From Bacteroidales bacterium (GTDB lineage Bacteria; Bacteroidota; Bacteroidia; Bacteroidales; P3): a DNA stretch of 64,000 nucleotides. The DNA lies in assembly GCA_017616895.1 (NCBI GenBank), contig JAFZXE010000026.1, positions 1 to 64,000 on the forward strand, in the 5' to 3' direction. Positions within the stretch are counted from its first letter, which is position 1. Each line of letters starts with the position of its first letter. Below the pieces are notes generated by a model. It saw nothing but the letters and a program-made list of their open reading frames with translations, was not told the DNA's origin and made no database searches. Positions 6,905-15,188 of the stretch are shown here, one piece after another. The translations under genes and the position numbers were made by a program.

Positions 6905-7819
6905 ATGATTACAAAACTTGACGATTTGCTGGAATTGGTTAAGACCAAAGGCAAGAAAAGACTTATCGCTGCATACGCCAACGACTCACACACTATCGGA
7001 GCTGTGAGTATGGCTGTGGATCGCGGCATCGTGGACGCCACGCTGGTGGGCGACATCGAGACGATAAAGAAAGTGTGCGCCGAAGAGGGCATAGACGTGA
7101 ACAAGTTTGAGCTGGTGCAGGAAGCCGACGAGACGAAAGCCGGAGTGAAGGCCGTAGAGCTGGTGAACGAAGGAGGCTGCGACGGCAAGTTCCTGATGAA
7201 AGGATTGCTGAGCACCGACAAATATATGCGCGCCATCCTGAACAAGGAGAAGGGCTTGATGCCTGGCAAGAAGACCGACATGCTGACACACATGGCTGTG
7301 TTTGAGGTGCCTAAATACCACAAGCTGCTGGTGTGCTCGGATGTGGCTATCGTGCCGGCTCCCGACATGAAGCAGAAACAGGCTATCCTGGGTTACCTCA
7401 TCCAGACGGCCAAGAGCCTCGAGATTGCGAAGCCGAAGGTGGCTGTGCTGGCCGCCACAGAGCAGGTTTCGACGGGTATGCCCGCCTGCGTGGAGGCAGC
7501 CATCATCAGCAAGATGGGCGAGAGAGGCCAGATAAAGGGCGCCATCATCGACGGACCTTTGGCACTTGACGTAGCCATCGACAAGGAGAGCGCACAGACG
7601 AAGAAGGTGGGCGGCGAAGTGGCCGGCGATGCCGACTGCATCCTGTTCCCGAACATCGAGAGCGGCAATGTGTTCTACAAGACCTGCACGAAGTTCGGCG
7701 GTGCCGAGCTGGCTTGCATGGTGGTGGGCGCGAAAGTGCCGTGTGTGCTGACCAGCCGCGGCGACAGCATCAACACGAAGCTTTACAGCATCGCGTTGGC
7801 TGCGCTGAATGCTAGATAG
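6905..7819 (+). CDS. ptb: Phosphate butyryltransferase (phosphotransacylase)
   Basis: 304 residues, full length for the phosphate acetyl/butyryltransferase family. It has the family core: IAAYANDSHTIGAV at the N-terminus, GLLSTDKYMRAIL mid-chain, VCSDVAIVPAPDMKQKQAI and the C-terminal NIESGNVFYKTCTKFGGAE...GAKVPCVLTSRGDS that binds CoA and phosphate. It would exchange butyryl-CoA (or acetyl-CoA) and phosphate for acyl phosphate and CoA in the cytoplasm, the step before butyrate kinase yields ATP. No kinase gene is adjacent, which is unusual because ptb-buk are normally paired. The nearby KamB/KamC-like genes make amino-acid fermentation to short-chain acids a reasonable inference. Confidence 0.88.
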   Translation: MITKLDDLLELVKTKGKKRLIAAYANDSHTIGAVSMAVDRGIVDATLVGDIETIKKVCAEEGIDVNKFELVQEADETKAGVKAVELVNEGGCDGKFLMKGLLSTDKYMRAILNKEKGLMPGKKTDMLTHMAVFEVPKYHKLLVCSDVAIVPAPDMKQKQAILGYLIQTAKSLEIAKPKVAVLAATEQVSTGMPACVEAAIISKMGERGQIKGAIIDGPLALDVAIDKESAQTKKVGGEVAGDADCILFPNIESGNVFYKTCTKFGGAELACMVVGAKVPCVLTSRGDSINTKLYSIALAALNAR

Positions 7820-7848
7820 CAGGCAGCTGACAGCGGTCAGCAGTCAGT
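7818..7848. repeat. Heptamer repeat after ptb
   Basis: Degenerate 7-bp units of the GTCAGCA type (AGCTGACAGCGGTCAGCAGT) immediately follow the ptb stop codon; the same unit lies within coding sequence at 43050-43080 and 54556-54593. Confidence 0.7.
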
Positions 7849-7854
7849 GTTTTT

Positions 7855-7886
7855 ATTGGCGGAGTGGGTGATGCTGCTCCGCCAAT
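7855..7886 (+). terminator. Hairpin downstream of ptb
   Basis: ATTGGCGGAG (7855-7864) pairs perfectly with CTCCGCCAAT (7877-7886). T residues flank it on the left but there is no good T tract on the right, so a terminator acting on the plus strand is only probable. Confidence 0.6.
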
Positions 7887-7902
7887 CTAATTGAAAACGG
7901 AT

Positions 7903-8691
7903 ATGAGAAAACTATTTTTTGTCGGGTTGTTGATGGTGCTTGTGTTGCCAGCGAGGGCGCAGTATGTCCACCACGAGTCGTATGAGAACCCATTTATGGG
8001 TTCGAAACGAGTGTTTGCCGGAGTTGGCTACCAGTTTGTGACCGGGGTGCCGACATTCAATGTCGTCGGAGTTGGAGATGTAACGCCGACGCAGTTTTCA
8101 AACTATGGGACGGCTGTAGGTACTTTGGGGTTCGACTTCTCGAGCAACGAAGACAAGTTCGGATGGGGTTTCTTTGTTAACTTGGACCTTTACCGAGACG
8201 GCTGGAAAGCGAGCTTTGACGGAGGAACCACATACGGAGCCCAGTATGCGCCATATACCTACAACTACACGTTGTCGGGATTGGAGATATGCGGTGCATT
8301 AGGACTTAACCTTAACTATATCATTGCAGAGAAATTTCAGATACTGCTTGGAGCGGGTTTTTATTTCGACGGAATGGCGAATGTCAACGTGACATCAAAA
8401 ATCACCGACGCTTCCGGCAAGGAGTATGGCGAGGACAAAGTCAGTTCGCTAAACAACTGGGGAGCGGAGCCAAATATGAACATAGGCATTGTCACTCAAC
8501 TTCAGTTCAACTACTTCATCGGAGAACATTTTTCTGTGGGACTCTGCGGGCGGTTTGACGCATTGCCGTTCTACAGTTCGTGGGCAAGCGACGACTATTC
8601 GGATATGTACTATATTGGCAGCATAATGACCGCCGCCAACGACCATCGGCGCAAGGTGCAGGCGATGGTTACATTTGGATATAAATGGTAA
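7903..8691 (+). CDS. Outer-membrane beta-barrel-like protein
   Basis: 262 residues from the ATG at 7903, chosen because MRKLFFVGLLMVLVLPARAQ is a clean signal peptide with an ARAQ cleavage site; an upstream in-frame TTG at 7891 adds only four residues. The mature part has alternating aromatic/Gly-rich strands (VFAGVGYQFVTGVP, GWGFFVNLDLYRDGW, QILLGAGFYFDG, FSVGLCGRFDALPFYSS) and ends VQAMVTFGYKW, an aromatic C-terminus typical of outer-membrane barrels. The next gene overlaps it by the signal-peptide frame and has the same design, so they form an operon. Function unknown. Confidence 0.75.
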   Translation: MRKLFFVGLLMVLVLPARAQYVHHESYENPFMGSKRVFAGVGYQFVTGVPTFNVVGVGDVTPTQFSNYGTAVGTLGFDFSSNEDKFGWGFFVNLDLYRDGWKASFDGGTTYGAQYAPYTYNYTLSGLEICGALGLNLNYIIAEKFQILLGAGFYFDGMANVNVTSKITDASGKEYGEDKVSSLNNWGAEPNMNIGIVTQLQFNYFIGEHFSVGLCGRFDALPFYSSWASDDYSDMYYIGSIMTAANDHRRKVQAMVTFGYKW

Positions 8692-8696
8692 TAGAA

Positions 8697-9419
8697 ATGA
8701 AAAAAGGACTGCTGGTTTTAATCGCAACGATTTTTTTCGCCGTTGGAGCAGCGAAGGCGCAGTATTTCGTCTGGGACGGAGAATATATGATGGGATTCTC
8801 GGTGGGTGCGGTAGCTCCATTCAGCTCTCCGCAGCCGACGCTGGAGCCGGGGAGCAACGTGAAACCAGGCACGCTGAAGCGGTCGATGTCACCGGTGTTT
8901 GCGTTCACCTACGGGATGGAGAGAGAGCTGAAAGGGAGGCTCGACTTCGGGTTCATGTTCGACGCTTCGTTCTCGCGCGAGAGGGCGAGCGTGACGTATG
9001 TGGACAGTGCCAGCCTTACGGCGATGAAGCAGAAGTCGAATGTGGTGGAGATAGCGGAAGAGGTATATCTTGCCTATTTTCTCACGGACAAACTGCCCAT
9101 CATGGCGGGCGCAGGATTCGCCGAGTCGCTGGTGTTCGGTAGGGCGCACAAGAGAGATCTGCTGGACCTGAACGGCAATATGTTGAGCGAAGGACGTTAT
9201 TCGATGGAAGGAGAGTACGGGATGGGAGGAGCCATCTCGGTGGAGGCCTCGCTCGGGGCGTTCTACTATATCACCAACACCTTTTTTGTGTCGTTGCGAC
9301 TCAAGATGCGGTACCCGTTGTTTGACTTCTTCACGACAGGAGAGGACAGTGCAGACGCCTACCTCACCAAGATACCAGTGACGCTGACACCGATAGCTAC
9401 CATCGGGTTCAGGTGGTAG
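8697..9419 (+). CDS. Outer-membrane beta-barrel-like protein
   Basis: 240 residues from the ATG at 8697. The earlier ATG at 8685 overlaps the upstream gene and would spoil the signal peptide MKKGLLVLIATIFFAVGAAKAQ. The mature protein has a barrel-like pattern of Gly/aromatic strands (YMMGFSVGAVAPF, LDFGFMFDASF, AISVEASLGAFYYI, FFVSLRLKMRYP) and ends TPIATIGFRW with terminal aromatic residue. It begins 5 bp after the stop of its upstream neighbour and resembles it in size and layout, suggesting an old duplication or a two-component surface assembly. No specific family recognised. Confidence 0.75.
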   Translation: MKKGLLVLIATIFFAVGAAKAQYFVWDGEYMMGFSVGAVAPFSSPQPTLEPGSNVKPGTLKRSMSPVFAFTYGMERELKGRLDFGFMFDASFSRERASVTYVDSASLTAMKQKSNVVEIAEEVYLAYFLTDKLPIMAGAGFAESLVFGRAHKRDLLDLNGNMLSEGRYSMEGEYGMGGAISVEASLGAFYYITNTFFVSLRLKMRYPLFDFFTTGEDSADAYLTKIPVTLTPIATIGFRW

Positions 9420-9453
9420 GTGATGGTTAGTAGTCAGTGGTTGGTGGTTTTGA
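9418..9453. repeat. Heptamer repeat between secreted-protein genes
   Basis: Units of the TGGTTAG/TAGTCAG/TGGTTGG type follow the stop codon; degenerate 7-bp periodicity as at 18341-18371. Confidence 0.6.
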
Positions 9454-9490
9454 TGACAACTTTTGAGTTAAAAACAAAAACATAACAGAT

Positions 9491-10990
9491 ATGAAAAGAT
9501 TGACACTCGTTTTTGCGTTTGCTTTTATTGCATTGGGCGCAATGGCGCAACAGGTTGAGATGACCGCACAGGAGGCCAAGGGGCTTACGAGCGGACAGGC
9601 CAGCGGAGCTCATTTTGTAGGCAAGAAAGACGGCCTTACGGTGATGGTATCCAACGTCTATTACTATATGCGGGCGGACTTCAGCACAGGTGTTGCGATA
9701 TATGGGCTCAACGAAGCAGGAAAGGCGGAGAAGAAGTTGGTGGTATCGAAATCGAAAGAGAGTATGCTAGTGGATGTCAACGCAGTGGGAGACACCGTAT
9801 ATATGTTGATATGCGGTGCGGTGAAAGATGCGCCAGGCGACATACATATCGTCAAGGCGAGCCTCACAAGCTGGACGCTGGTAGGCGATCCGGCGGTATT
9901 CTATCATCGCAAAAACAAGGGGTCGAACATGATGGATTGGAAGGTGGCCACCTCGCCAGACGGTCACGCCAAAGCTATTTCGATTAAGGAATACAGCAAC
10001 AACTCGCGTATAGCCAAAGCGTTTGGCAAAGAGGACGCCGAGTATGACGCATTGGTGGTGACCGACAACCGCTACACTGAGCTGTGGCGCAGAGACGACT
10101 TGCCAGGATGGTACAGCATGATGACGATAGACGACGAAGAGGCGGTACACGCGATGCTGGTAGGAGCTTCGGAGAGCAGTACATTCTTCCTGTTTGCCAA
10201 CCACACCTCTATGAGCGACGACACGTTTGTAGATTCGGTGGGGCGCAGCGACTTGGCATCGTGCCGGCTGATGAACTATATTGACGGACATTTCGTAGCA
10301 GGAGGTACCATAGGAGAAAAGAGACGCGGGTTGCAGAATGTGCAGTATTCGGGCATCTATGCACTCTCATTCAATACCGAGAGCAATAAGCTTGTGTTCA
10401 ACCCCCAACCGCTGACGGAGACGGAGTTTGCCGTATTGGAGAATGTGGATTTGGGATCGAGACGCAGCAAGGTAAGCGAGATACAAGGACTGATGACAAA
10501 AGAAGGCGTGGCGACACCGTATGGCGGAGTGATGCAGATATGGACATTCATGACCACAACAGTGTATTCGAAAGGCTCGATAGATTATGTGTTTGACCTG
10601 CACGGAAGCCTAATGGTGGCAATCGACAAGGATGCCAACTTTGTGTGGCGAGTGCCTATCAGGACATATATCAGGTCGGCCAACGACATGTCGCCCATAC
10701 GCCAGCATGTGACATACGAGAACGGCAGGATATACGTGGTTCAGACGGAAAGTCCGAAAGCTCCAGCGGAGTATGACATGAGTGAGCACCTTCCAATGCT
10801 GGCGATGCTGGCCGCTTCGAAGGCGACTCTGGCGGTTTATGCCATTGACGACGGAGGCAAGGTGAGCAAATACACATCACCGCAAGACAAACTGCTGTTC
10901 CTGACCGGACAGCTGCAGAAGGTGGACAACGACTGGTTTGTAACCCTGTCGAAAATGAAAAAGAGCAGGGTGGTAAACATAAAGTTTTGA
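9491..10990 (+). CDS. Secreted protein, unknown function
   Basis: 499 residues. MKRLTLVFAFAFIALGAMAQ is a signal peptide cut after AMAQ. The rest is a soluble, beta-rich protein with recurring patterns such as GLTVMVSNVYYYMRADF, DTVYMLICGAVKDAPGDIHIVKASL, YDALVVTDNRYTELWRRDD and NFVWRVPIRTYI, reminiscent of beta-propeller blades, though no repeat family is clear. It is preceded by 71 bp of mostly repeat DNA and followed by a PAS-like gene. Location is periplasm or cell surface. I do not recognise the family. Confidence 0.65.
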   Translation: MKRLTLVFAFAFIALGAMAQQVEMTAQEAKGLTSGQASGAHFVGKKDGLTVMVSNVYYYMRADFSTGVAIYGLNEAGKAEKKLVVSKSKESMLVDVNAVGDTVYMLICGAVKDAPGDIHIVKASLTSWTLVGDPAVFYHRKNKGSNMMDWKVATSPDGHAKAISIKEYSNNSRIAKAFGKEDAEYDALVVTDNRYTELWRRDDLPGWYSMMTIDDEEAVHAMLVGASESSTFFLFANHTSMSDDTFVDSVGRSDLASCRLMNYIDGHFVAGGTIGEKRRGLQNVQYSGIYALSFNTESNKLVFNPQPLTETEFAVLENVDLGSRRSKVSEIQGLMTKEGVATPYGGVMQIWTFMTTTVYSKGSIDYVFDLHGSLMVAIDKDANFVWRVPIRTYIRSANDMSPIRQHVTYENGRIYVVQTESPKAPAEYDMSEHLPMLAMLAASKATLAVYAIDDGGKVSKYTSPQDKLLFLTGQLQKVDNDWFVTLSKMKKSRVVNIKF

Positions 10991-11057
10991 GTTCCCAGTT
11001 ACTGGTTTTTAATGGGTGTGGACGGAAAAATAGAACGGTTTTAAACAGTTTCTTATA

Positions 11058-11390
11058 ATGGACAAATACTTTGAAGGACTGAAGAAGGTCGCTATCACGG
11101 TGTGCGACAAAGAGGGCAACATATTGGACATGAACCAGACGTCGGCAGACGTGAACAGTCACGGTCATAAGATTGTGGGCAACAACCTGTTTGACTGCCA
11201 TCCAGAGAGGGCGGCGAAGATACTCAGGGAGCTGCTCGACGAACAGAAACTGAACGCCTACACGATAGAGAAGAACGGCGTGAAGAAGTTGATATACCAG
11301 GTGCCTTGGTATGACGGCGAGGAGTTCGGCGGGCTGATAGAGATATCGCTGCCGATACCGATGGAGATGCCACACTACGTGAGAGGGTAG
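11058..11390 (+). CDS. PAS-domain protein
   Basis: 110 residues forming a single small PAS-like fold: VAITVCDKEGNILDMNQTSADV is the first strand-helix element and GNNLFDCHPERAAKILRELLD the F-helix region, followed by YTIEKNGVKKLIYQVPWYDGEEFGGLIEISLPI strands. No signal peptide, kinase or cyclase domain is attached, so it is a stand-alone cytoplasmic sensor or ligand-binding module. Partner unknown; flanked by unrelated secreted proteins. Confidence 0.7.
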   Translation: MDKYFEGLKKVAITVCDKEGNILDMNQTSADVNSHGHKIVGNNLFDCHPERAAKILRELLDEQKLNAYTIEKNGVKKLIYQVPWYDGEEFGGLIEISLPIPMEMPHYVRG

Positions 11391-11391
11391 G

Positions 11392-11428
11392 CTTTAGTTT
11401 TAAGTTTCAAGTTGTAAGCTGTAAGTGG
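11392..11428. repeat. Heptamer repeat
   Basis: Degenerate 7-bp units (AAGTTGTAAGCTGTAAGTGG and flanks) follow the PAS gene. The same words recur at 38478-38505. Confidence 0.6.
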
Positions 11429-11514
11429 TTTGCGGGTGGGGTGTGCGCAGTAAGTTTTGAGTGTGTGGGGGGAAAATATGTTTTTTCTTGGGGAAAACCC
11501 TTGAAAAAAGGAAG

Positions 11515-11522
11515 TACTTTTG
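11515..11522 (+). promoter_or_regulatory. -7 box for the TonB-type receptor gene
   Basis: TACTTTTG matches TAnnTTTG 32 bp before the chosen ATG. The best upstream TTG (11488-11490) is at a longer-than-usual 24-bp spacing. Confidence 0.55.
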
Positions 11523-11553
11523 CAAGTGATAAATAATGCAAATTTTTAGCGTT

Positions 11554-14127
11554 ATGAAACACTTGAAATATATAGCTTTGGTGCTGGCGGTGGTGCTTTG
11601 CGGCAGTGCGGCGGCACAGGGCAAGCTGACCGGCAAGGTGGTGGAGAAGTCGGGCGGAGCGGCAATCGAATATGCCACCATAGCTGTCCTGAAGACGGAA
11701 GACTCGTCGCTGGTGGCGGGAAACGTGTCGCTGGAAGGAGGAAATTTTGCGGTGGAGAAGATACCCTACGGCACATACCTCGTGCGTATCACGCTGATGG
11801 GATTCAAGCCGTACTATCACCCTGAGAATGTGACTTTTTCGGCAGGTAAGCCCGTAGTGAACATCGGAAAGATAACCTTGTCGCCCACTTCGACAGTGCT
11901 GAAGGCGGCGGAAGTTTCGGCCGAGCGCTCGATGATGGAATACCAGTTGGACAAACGAGTCATAAACGTCGATAAAAATCTGGTGACAGGCGGTGGTACG
12001 GCGACAGACGTTCTGGACAATGTACCGAGTGTGGCGATAAGCAGCGACGGAGAGGTGTCGCTGAGAGGCTCGTCGAACGTGAAGGTGCTTATCAACGGAC
12101 GACCATACGAGTTGATGGGAAGCGAACTGGACGTGCTGCTGGAGCAGATACCGGCAAGCTCGATAGAGAATGTGGAAGTGATAACGAACCCGTCGGCGAA
12201 GTACGACCCCGAGGGAATGTCGGGCATCATAAATATCAAACTTAAGGAGCAGACGAGCGGAGCACTTGGGTTGACCGGCACGGTGAATGTGAACCTGGGA
12301 GCCCCCCTTCCCTTCCAGATACCAAGTTTGGAAGGATATAACACCGGCCAAGCCGGAGATCCCGACTACACCAAGTTTATACCAACGGCGATGGGAACTA
12401 TAAACCTGAACTACTCCACAGAGAAATGGAGTGTGTTTTTCAACGCCGACGGAGGAGTGAGAGGACGCGGAAACCGCAGCACGACGGATATAACCCGCAA
12501 AAACAGCGGAACGCCCATCTCGCACGACAGCCTATATGAGTTCAACAGACACTCGAATACGATGAGCAGTGTGAAAGTGGGCGGCGAATACTATTTCAAA
12601 CACAACGCATCACTGTTGCTGTCATACACCTACAACGGCGGCAAACACATAAGGAGAAGCTATATAGACGCAGAAGACCTGCTGTATGACGGGTTATACA
12701 ACTACCGCCAGACGGATACGAACACCACGCATAGGATGAACCACATAGCCTACTTGCTTTTTGTGAAAAAGTTCGACAAGGCCGACCAGCAGCTGACCTT
12801 CGACCTAACTTACACACACCGGAACGGTACGGGAGGCGGCAACCAGCGCCAGTTCTACGACATAGATTCAATAAATCTGGAAAACTACTATCTCAGGGAA
12901 ACCGACAACAAGAGAGGCGGCAACTCGCTGAACGCGAAATTAGACTACACACATCCGTTTGCCGACAGGTTCAAGCTGGAGGTGGGGTATGAGGGGTTCA
13001 TCAGCCGCTCGACGCTGAGGTCGCTTTACTATATGAATACCTACGACACCAACGGGACCCTTAATAGAGCGATGGACTCGCAGTCGTCGGTGGATGAAGA
13101 CTATAACCAACAGATACACGCCATATACGCCACTTTTGGCGGCAAGATTATAGACAATCTGTCGGCCCAGGTAGGATTGCGCGGAGAATATTCAAATATC
13201 GGAGGCAAGGACAGGATGCACAACAACACAGTGGTTGATAAAGACTACTGGCAGCTCTATCCGACGGTACACCTCTCGTACAACATCACCGATAAACAGA
13301 GCATACAGCTGAGCTACAGCAAGAGGGTGAGAAGACCGAGGATGCAGTCGCTCGACGCATATATCAACATCCGTCAAGGCAAGGAGATGAGTTTCGGAAA
13401 TCCTAACCTCGACCCCGAGTACACACATGCCATCGAGCTGTCATATAACGTGGGCTTCAAGCAGACGAACATATTCACATCAGCCTATTTCCGCCAGACG
13501 AACAACAAAATGACGATGTATGGATTTGTGTGGGATTCGGCATCGGCGGCATACTACTCGCCGTGGATGATATACAACTCCGACTATGACGGCTACTGGG
13601 CCTCGACCTGGCAGAACCTGAGCAAAGGTATCAACTACGGATTAGAGGTGATTTGGGACCAGCAGATACTGAAATGGTGGAAAATAAACGTCAGTGTGAA
13701 CCTATACGGCGAATATATAGAAGGCACCGAACTGCTGAACAACACCAGTCGCAACGCCCTCAGGGTGAGCGGTAAGCTGAGCTCTTACATGAACCTGCCC
13801 AAAGACTGGGCGATACAGTTCTCAGGACAGTTCCGTCCAGGCTTCCAAGACCTGCAAACCAAGATGCGCGGCTCGTACTGGTTTGACCTAGCGGTGCGTA
13901 AAGATGTGCTCAAGAAACAGGGCTCAATCAACCTGCGTGTCAGCGATGTCTTTTGCACAGGTGGATTCGGTCACGACACCGAGAATGAGCAGCTCAGCCG
14001 TAGATTCCGCGGCAACCGCATAGCACCGACCATCACGCTCGGCTTCACCTACAAGATAAACAACGGATTGAAACAAGAGAAGAAATCCGAACAGCGCACC
14101 GACGACGACAACTACATAGTAGAATAG
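11554..14127 (+). CDS. TonB-type outer-membrane beta-barrel protein
   Basis: 857 residues from the ATG at 11554, which starts the signal peptide MKHLKYIALVLAVVLCGSAAAQ; an upstream ATG at 11536 adds six residues. Order: carboxypeptidase-regulatory-like beta-sandwich (about 25-110, GKLTGKVVEKSGGAAIEYA), plug domain (about 130-235, DVLDNVPSVAISSDGEVSLR, VKVLINGRPYELMG, SIENVEVITNPSAKYDPEG), then a large C-terminal barrel of the outer-membrane beta-barrel family 3 type ending APTITLGFTYKINN plus a charged tail. Such proteins import or export unknown ligands with TonB energy. No SusD-like partner or extracellular hydrolase is adjacent, so it is not a polysaccharide-utilisation locus. Confidence 0.9.
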   Translation: MKHLKYIALVLAVVLCGSAAAQGKLTGKVVEKSGGAAIEYATIAVLKTEDSSLVAGNVSLEGGNFAVEKIPYGTYLVRITLMGFKPYYHPENVTFSAGKPVVNIGKITLSPTSTVLKAAEVSAERSMMEYQLDKRVINVDKNLVTGGGTATDVLDNVPSVAISSDGEVSLRGSSNVKVLINGRPYELMGSELDVLLEQIPASSIENVEVITNPSAKYDPEGMSGIINIKLKEQTSGALGLTGTVNVNLGAPLPFQIPSLEGYNTGQAGDPDYTKFIPTAMGTINLNYSTEKWSVFFNADGGVRGRGNRSTTDITRKNSGTPISHDSLYEFNRHSNTMSSVKVGGEYYFKHNASLLLSYTYNGGKHIRRSYIDAEDLLYDGLYNYRQTDTNTTHRMNHIAYLLFVKKFDKADQQLTFDLTYTHRNGTGGGNQRQFYDIDSINLENYYLRETDNKRGGNSLNAKLDYTHPFADRFKLEVGYEGFISRSTLRSLYYMNTYDTNGTLNRAMDSQSSVDEDYNQQIHAIYATFGGKIIDNLSAQVGLRGEYSNIGGKDRMHNNTVVDKDYWQLYPTVHLSYNITDKQSIQLSYSKRVRRPRMQSLDAYINIRQGKEMSFGNPNLDPEYTHAIELSYNVGFKQTNIFTSAYFRQTNNKMTMYGFVWDSASAAYYSPWMIYNSDYDGYWASTWQNLSKGINYGLEVIWDQQILKWWKINVSVNLYGEYIEGTELLNNTSRNALRVSGKLSSYMNLPKDWAIQFSGQFRPGFQDLQTKMRGSYWFDLAVRKDVLKKQGSINLRVSDVFCTGGFGHDTENEQLSRRFRGNRIAPTITLGFTYKINNGLKQEKKSEQRTDDDNYIVE

Positions 14128-14134
14128 TAGCACT

Positions 14135-14572
14135 ATGCCCGAATCACAGCAACCACAGATACGCCAAACTGCCGACGGGCAGGAGATATTGGACATCGTG
14201 CGCAGACGCTATGTGGCGTTGACACCCGAAGAGGGGGTGAGGCAGGCGGTGATACGATATCTTCATGGCGAGAAAGGCTATCCGCTGGAACTTATGCAGG
14301 TGGAGGGGTCGATAACGCTGAACGGGATGAGCCGACGGTGTGATATCGTGGTTTATAACAAAGCGCTGTCGGCGAAGATGATAGTGGAGTGCAAACGTCC
14401 GGATGTGGCAATCACGCAGAAGGTGGCCGACCAGGCATGCAGGTACAACACGGTTCTGAGAGTGCCGTGGTTGCTGCTTACCAACGGAAAGCAAAGTATT
14501 ATGGTTGAGGTGGCGGAAGGAGAGTTGAAACAATGTGAGATACCGGGCTGGGAGACAATTAATAATAGTTGA
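14135..14572 (+). CDS. HsdR-N-type restriction-like endonuclease domain protein
   Basis: 145 residues, essentially one domain of the type I restriction enzyme R protein N-terminal family (HSDR_N_2). The PD-(D/E)XK core is visible: CDIVVYNKALSAKMIVECKRP at about 68-88 has the D...ExK arrangement, followed by QACRYNTVLRVPWLLLTNGK. There are no helicase or specificity subunits, as is usual for these stand-alone proteins in Bacteroidota. Whether it cuts DNA in vivo is unknown. It lies 7 bp after the barrel gene and 4 bp before cytidine deaminase, likely one transcript. Confidence 0.85.
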   Translation: MPESQQPQIRQTADGQEILDIVRRRYVALTPEEGVRQAVIRYLHGEKGYPLELMQVEGSITLNGMSRRCDIVVYNKALSAKMIVECKRPDVAITQKVADQACRYNTVLRVPWLLLTNGKQSIMVEVAEGELKQCEIPGWETINNS

Positions 14573-14576
14573 GCTT

Positions 14577-15053
14577 ATGAAAAAAACACTTGCGATAGAA
14601 TATGATGAATATGCCTCAAAAGGAGAGCTCCCAATCGCCGACCAGGAGTTGATAGAGGCGGCACAAAGAGCTACGGAAGGGTCTTACTCGCCTTACTCAC
14701 ATTTTCGTGTCGGAGCAGCCGTGCGTATGAAGGATGGGACGATAGAGATAGGGAGCAACCAGGAGAACTTGGCATACCCGTCGGGGCTGTGTGCCGAGCG
14801 AGTAGCGCTGTTCGGTGCGTCTGCCCGATATGGAAAGGACTGCATCATAAAGGCACTTGCCATTGCCGCCGTAGATGGCGAGGGCAAAGCAGCGGAGGCC
14901 TCGCCCTGTGGAGCCTGCCGCCAAGTTATGATAGAACAGGAGCAACGGCAGGGGTGCAATATGAGGATATTGCTGCCACTTAACGACGGGAGTGTTCGAG
15001 AATACAACAGTGCGTCAGACCTGCTACCGTTTGTATTTGCTGCGGAGCTGTGA
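14577..15053 (+). CDS. cdd: Cytidine deaminase
   Basis: 158 residues from ATG at 14577. The zinc site is intact: CAERVALFGA gives the first Cys and the catalytic Glu, and SPCGACRQV gives the second Cys pair. The N-terminal SYSPYSHFRVGAAVRMKDG is the substrate-binding stretch of homotetrameric cytidine deaminases. It hydrolyses cytidine and deoxycytidine to uridine and deoxyuridine for pyrimidine salvage in the cytoplasm. Length is close to the family norm with a short N-terminal extension. Confidence 0.94.
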   Translation: MKKTLAIEYDEYASKGELPIADQELIEAAQRATEGSYSPYSHFRVGAAVRMKDGTIEIGSNQENLAYPSGLCAERVALFGASARYGKDCIIKALAIAAVDGEGKAAEASPCGACRQVMIEQEQRQGCNMRILLPLNDGSVREYNSASDLLPFVFAAEL

Positions 15054-15136
15054 GTGTAGATTACGCTATCACAGTACTTTACAATCAGGCTGATACTTTT
15101 TTTAAGCAAAAAGAGTGTCAGTCAAGTTTTTATTAG

Positions 15137-15144
15137 TACTTTTG
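15137..15144 (+). promoter_or_regulatory. -7 box for the PPIase gene
   Basis: TACTTTTG matches TAnnTTTG, 45 bp upstream of the start codon. No clear -33 element. Confidence 0.6.
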
Positions 15145-15188
15145 CACACTTAAAATAGAATATTAACAGTAATAACTCTATAAACAAA

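Noticed and set aside
10671..11375. 234-codon minus-strand open frame
   Set aside because: Antisense to the secreted protein and PAS genes; no recognisable domain.
11407..12525. 372-codon minus-strand open frame
   Set aside because: It is antisense to the TonB-type barrel gene, has low-complexity Arg/His/Ser content and no family similarity.
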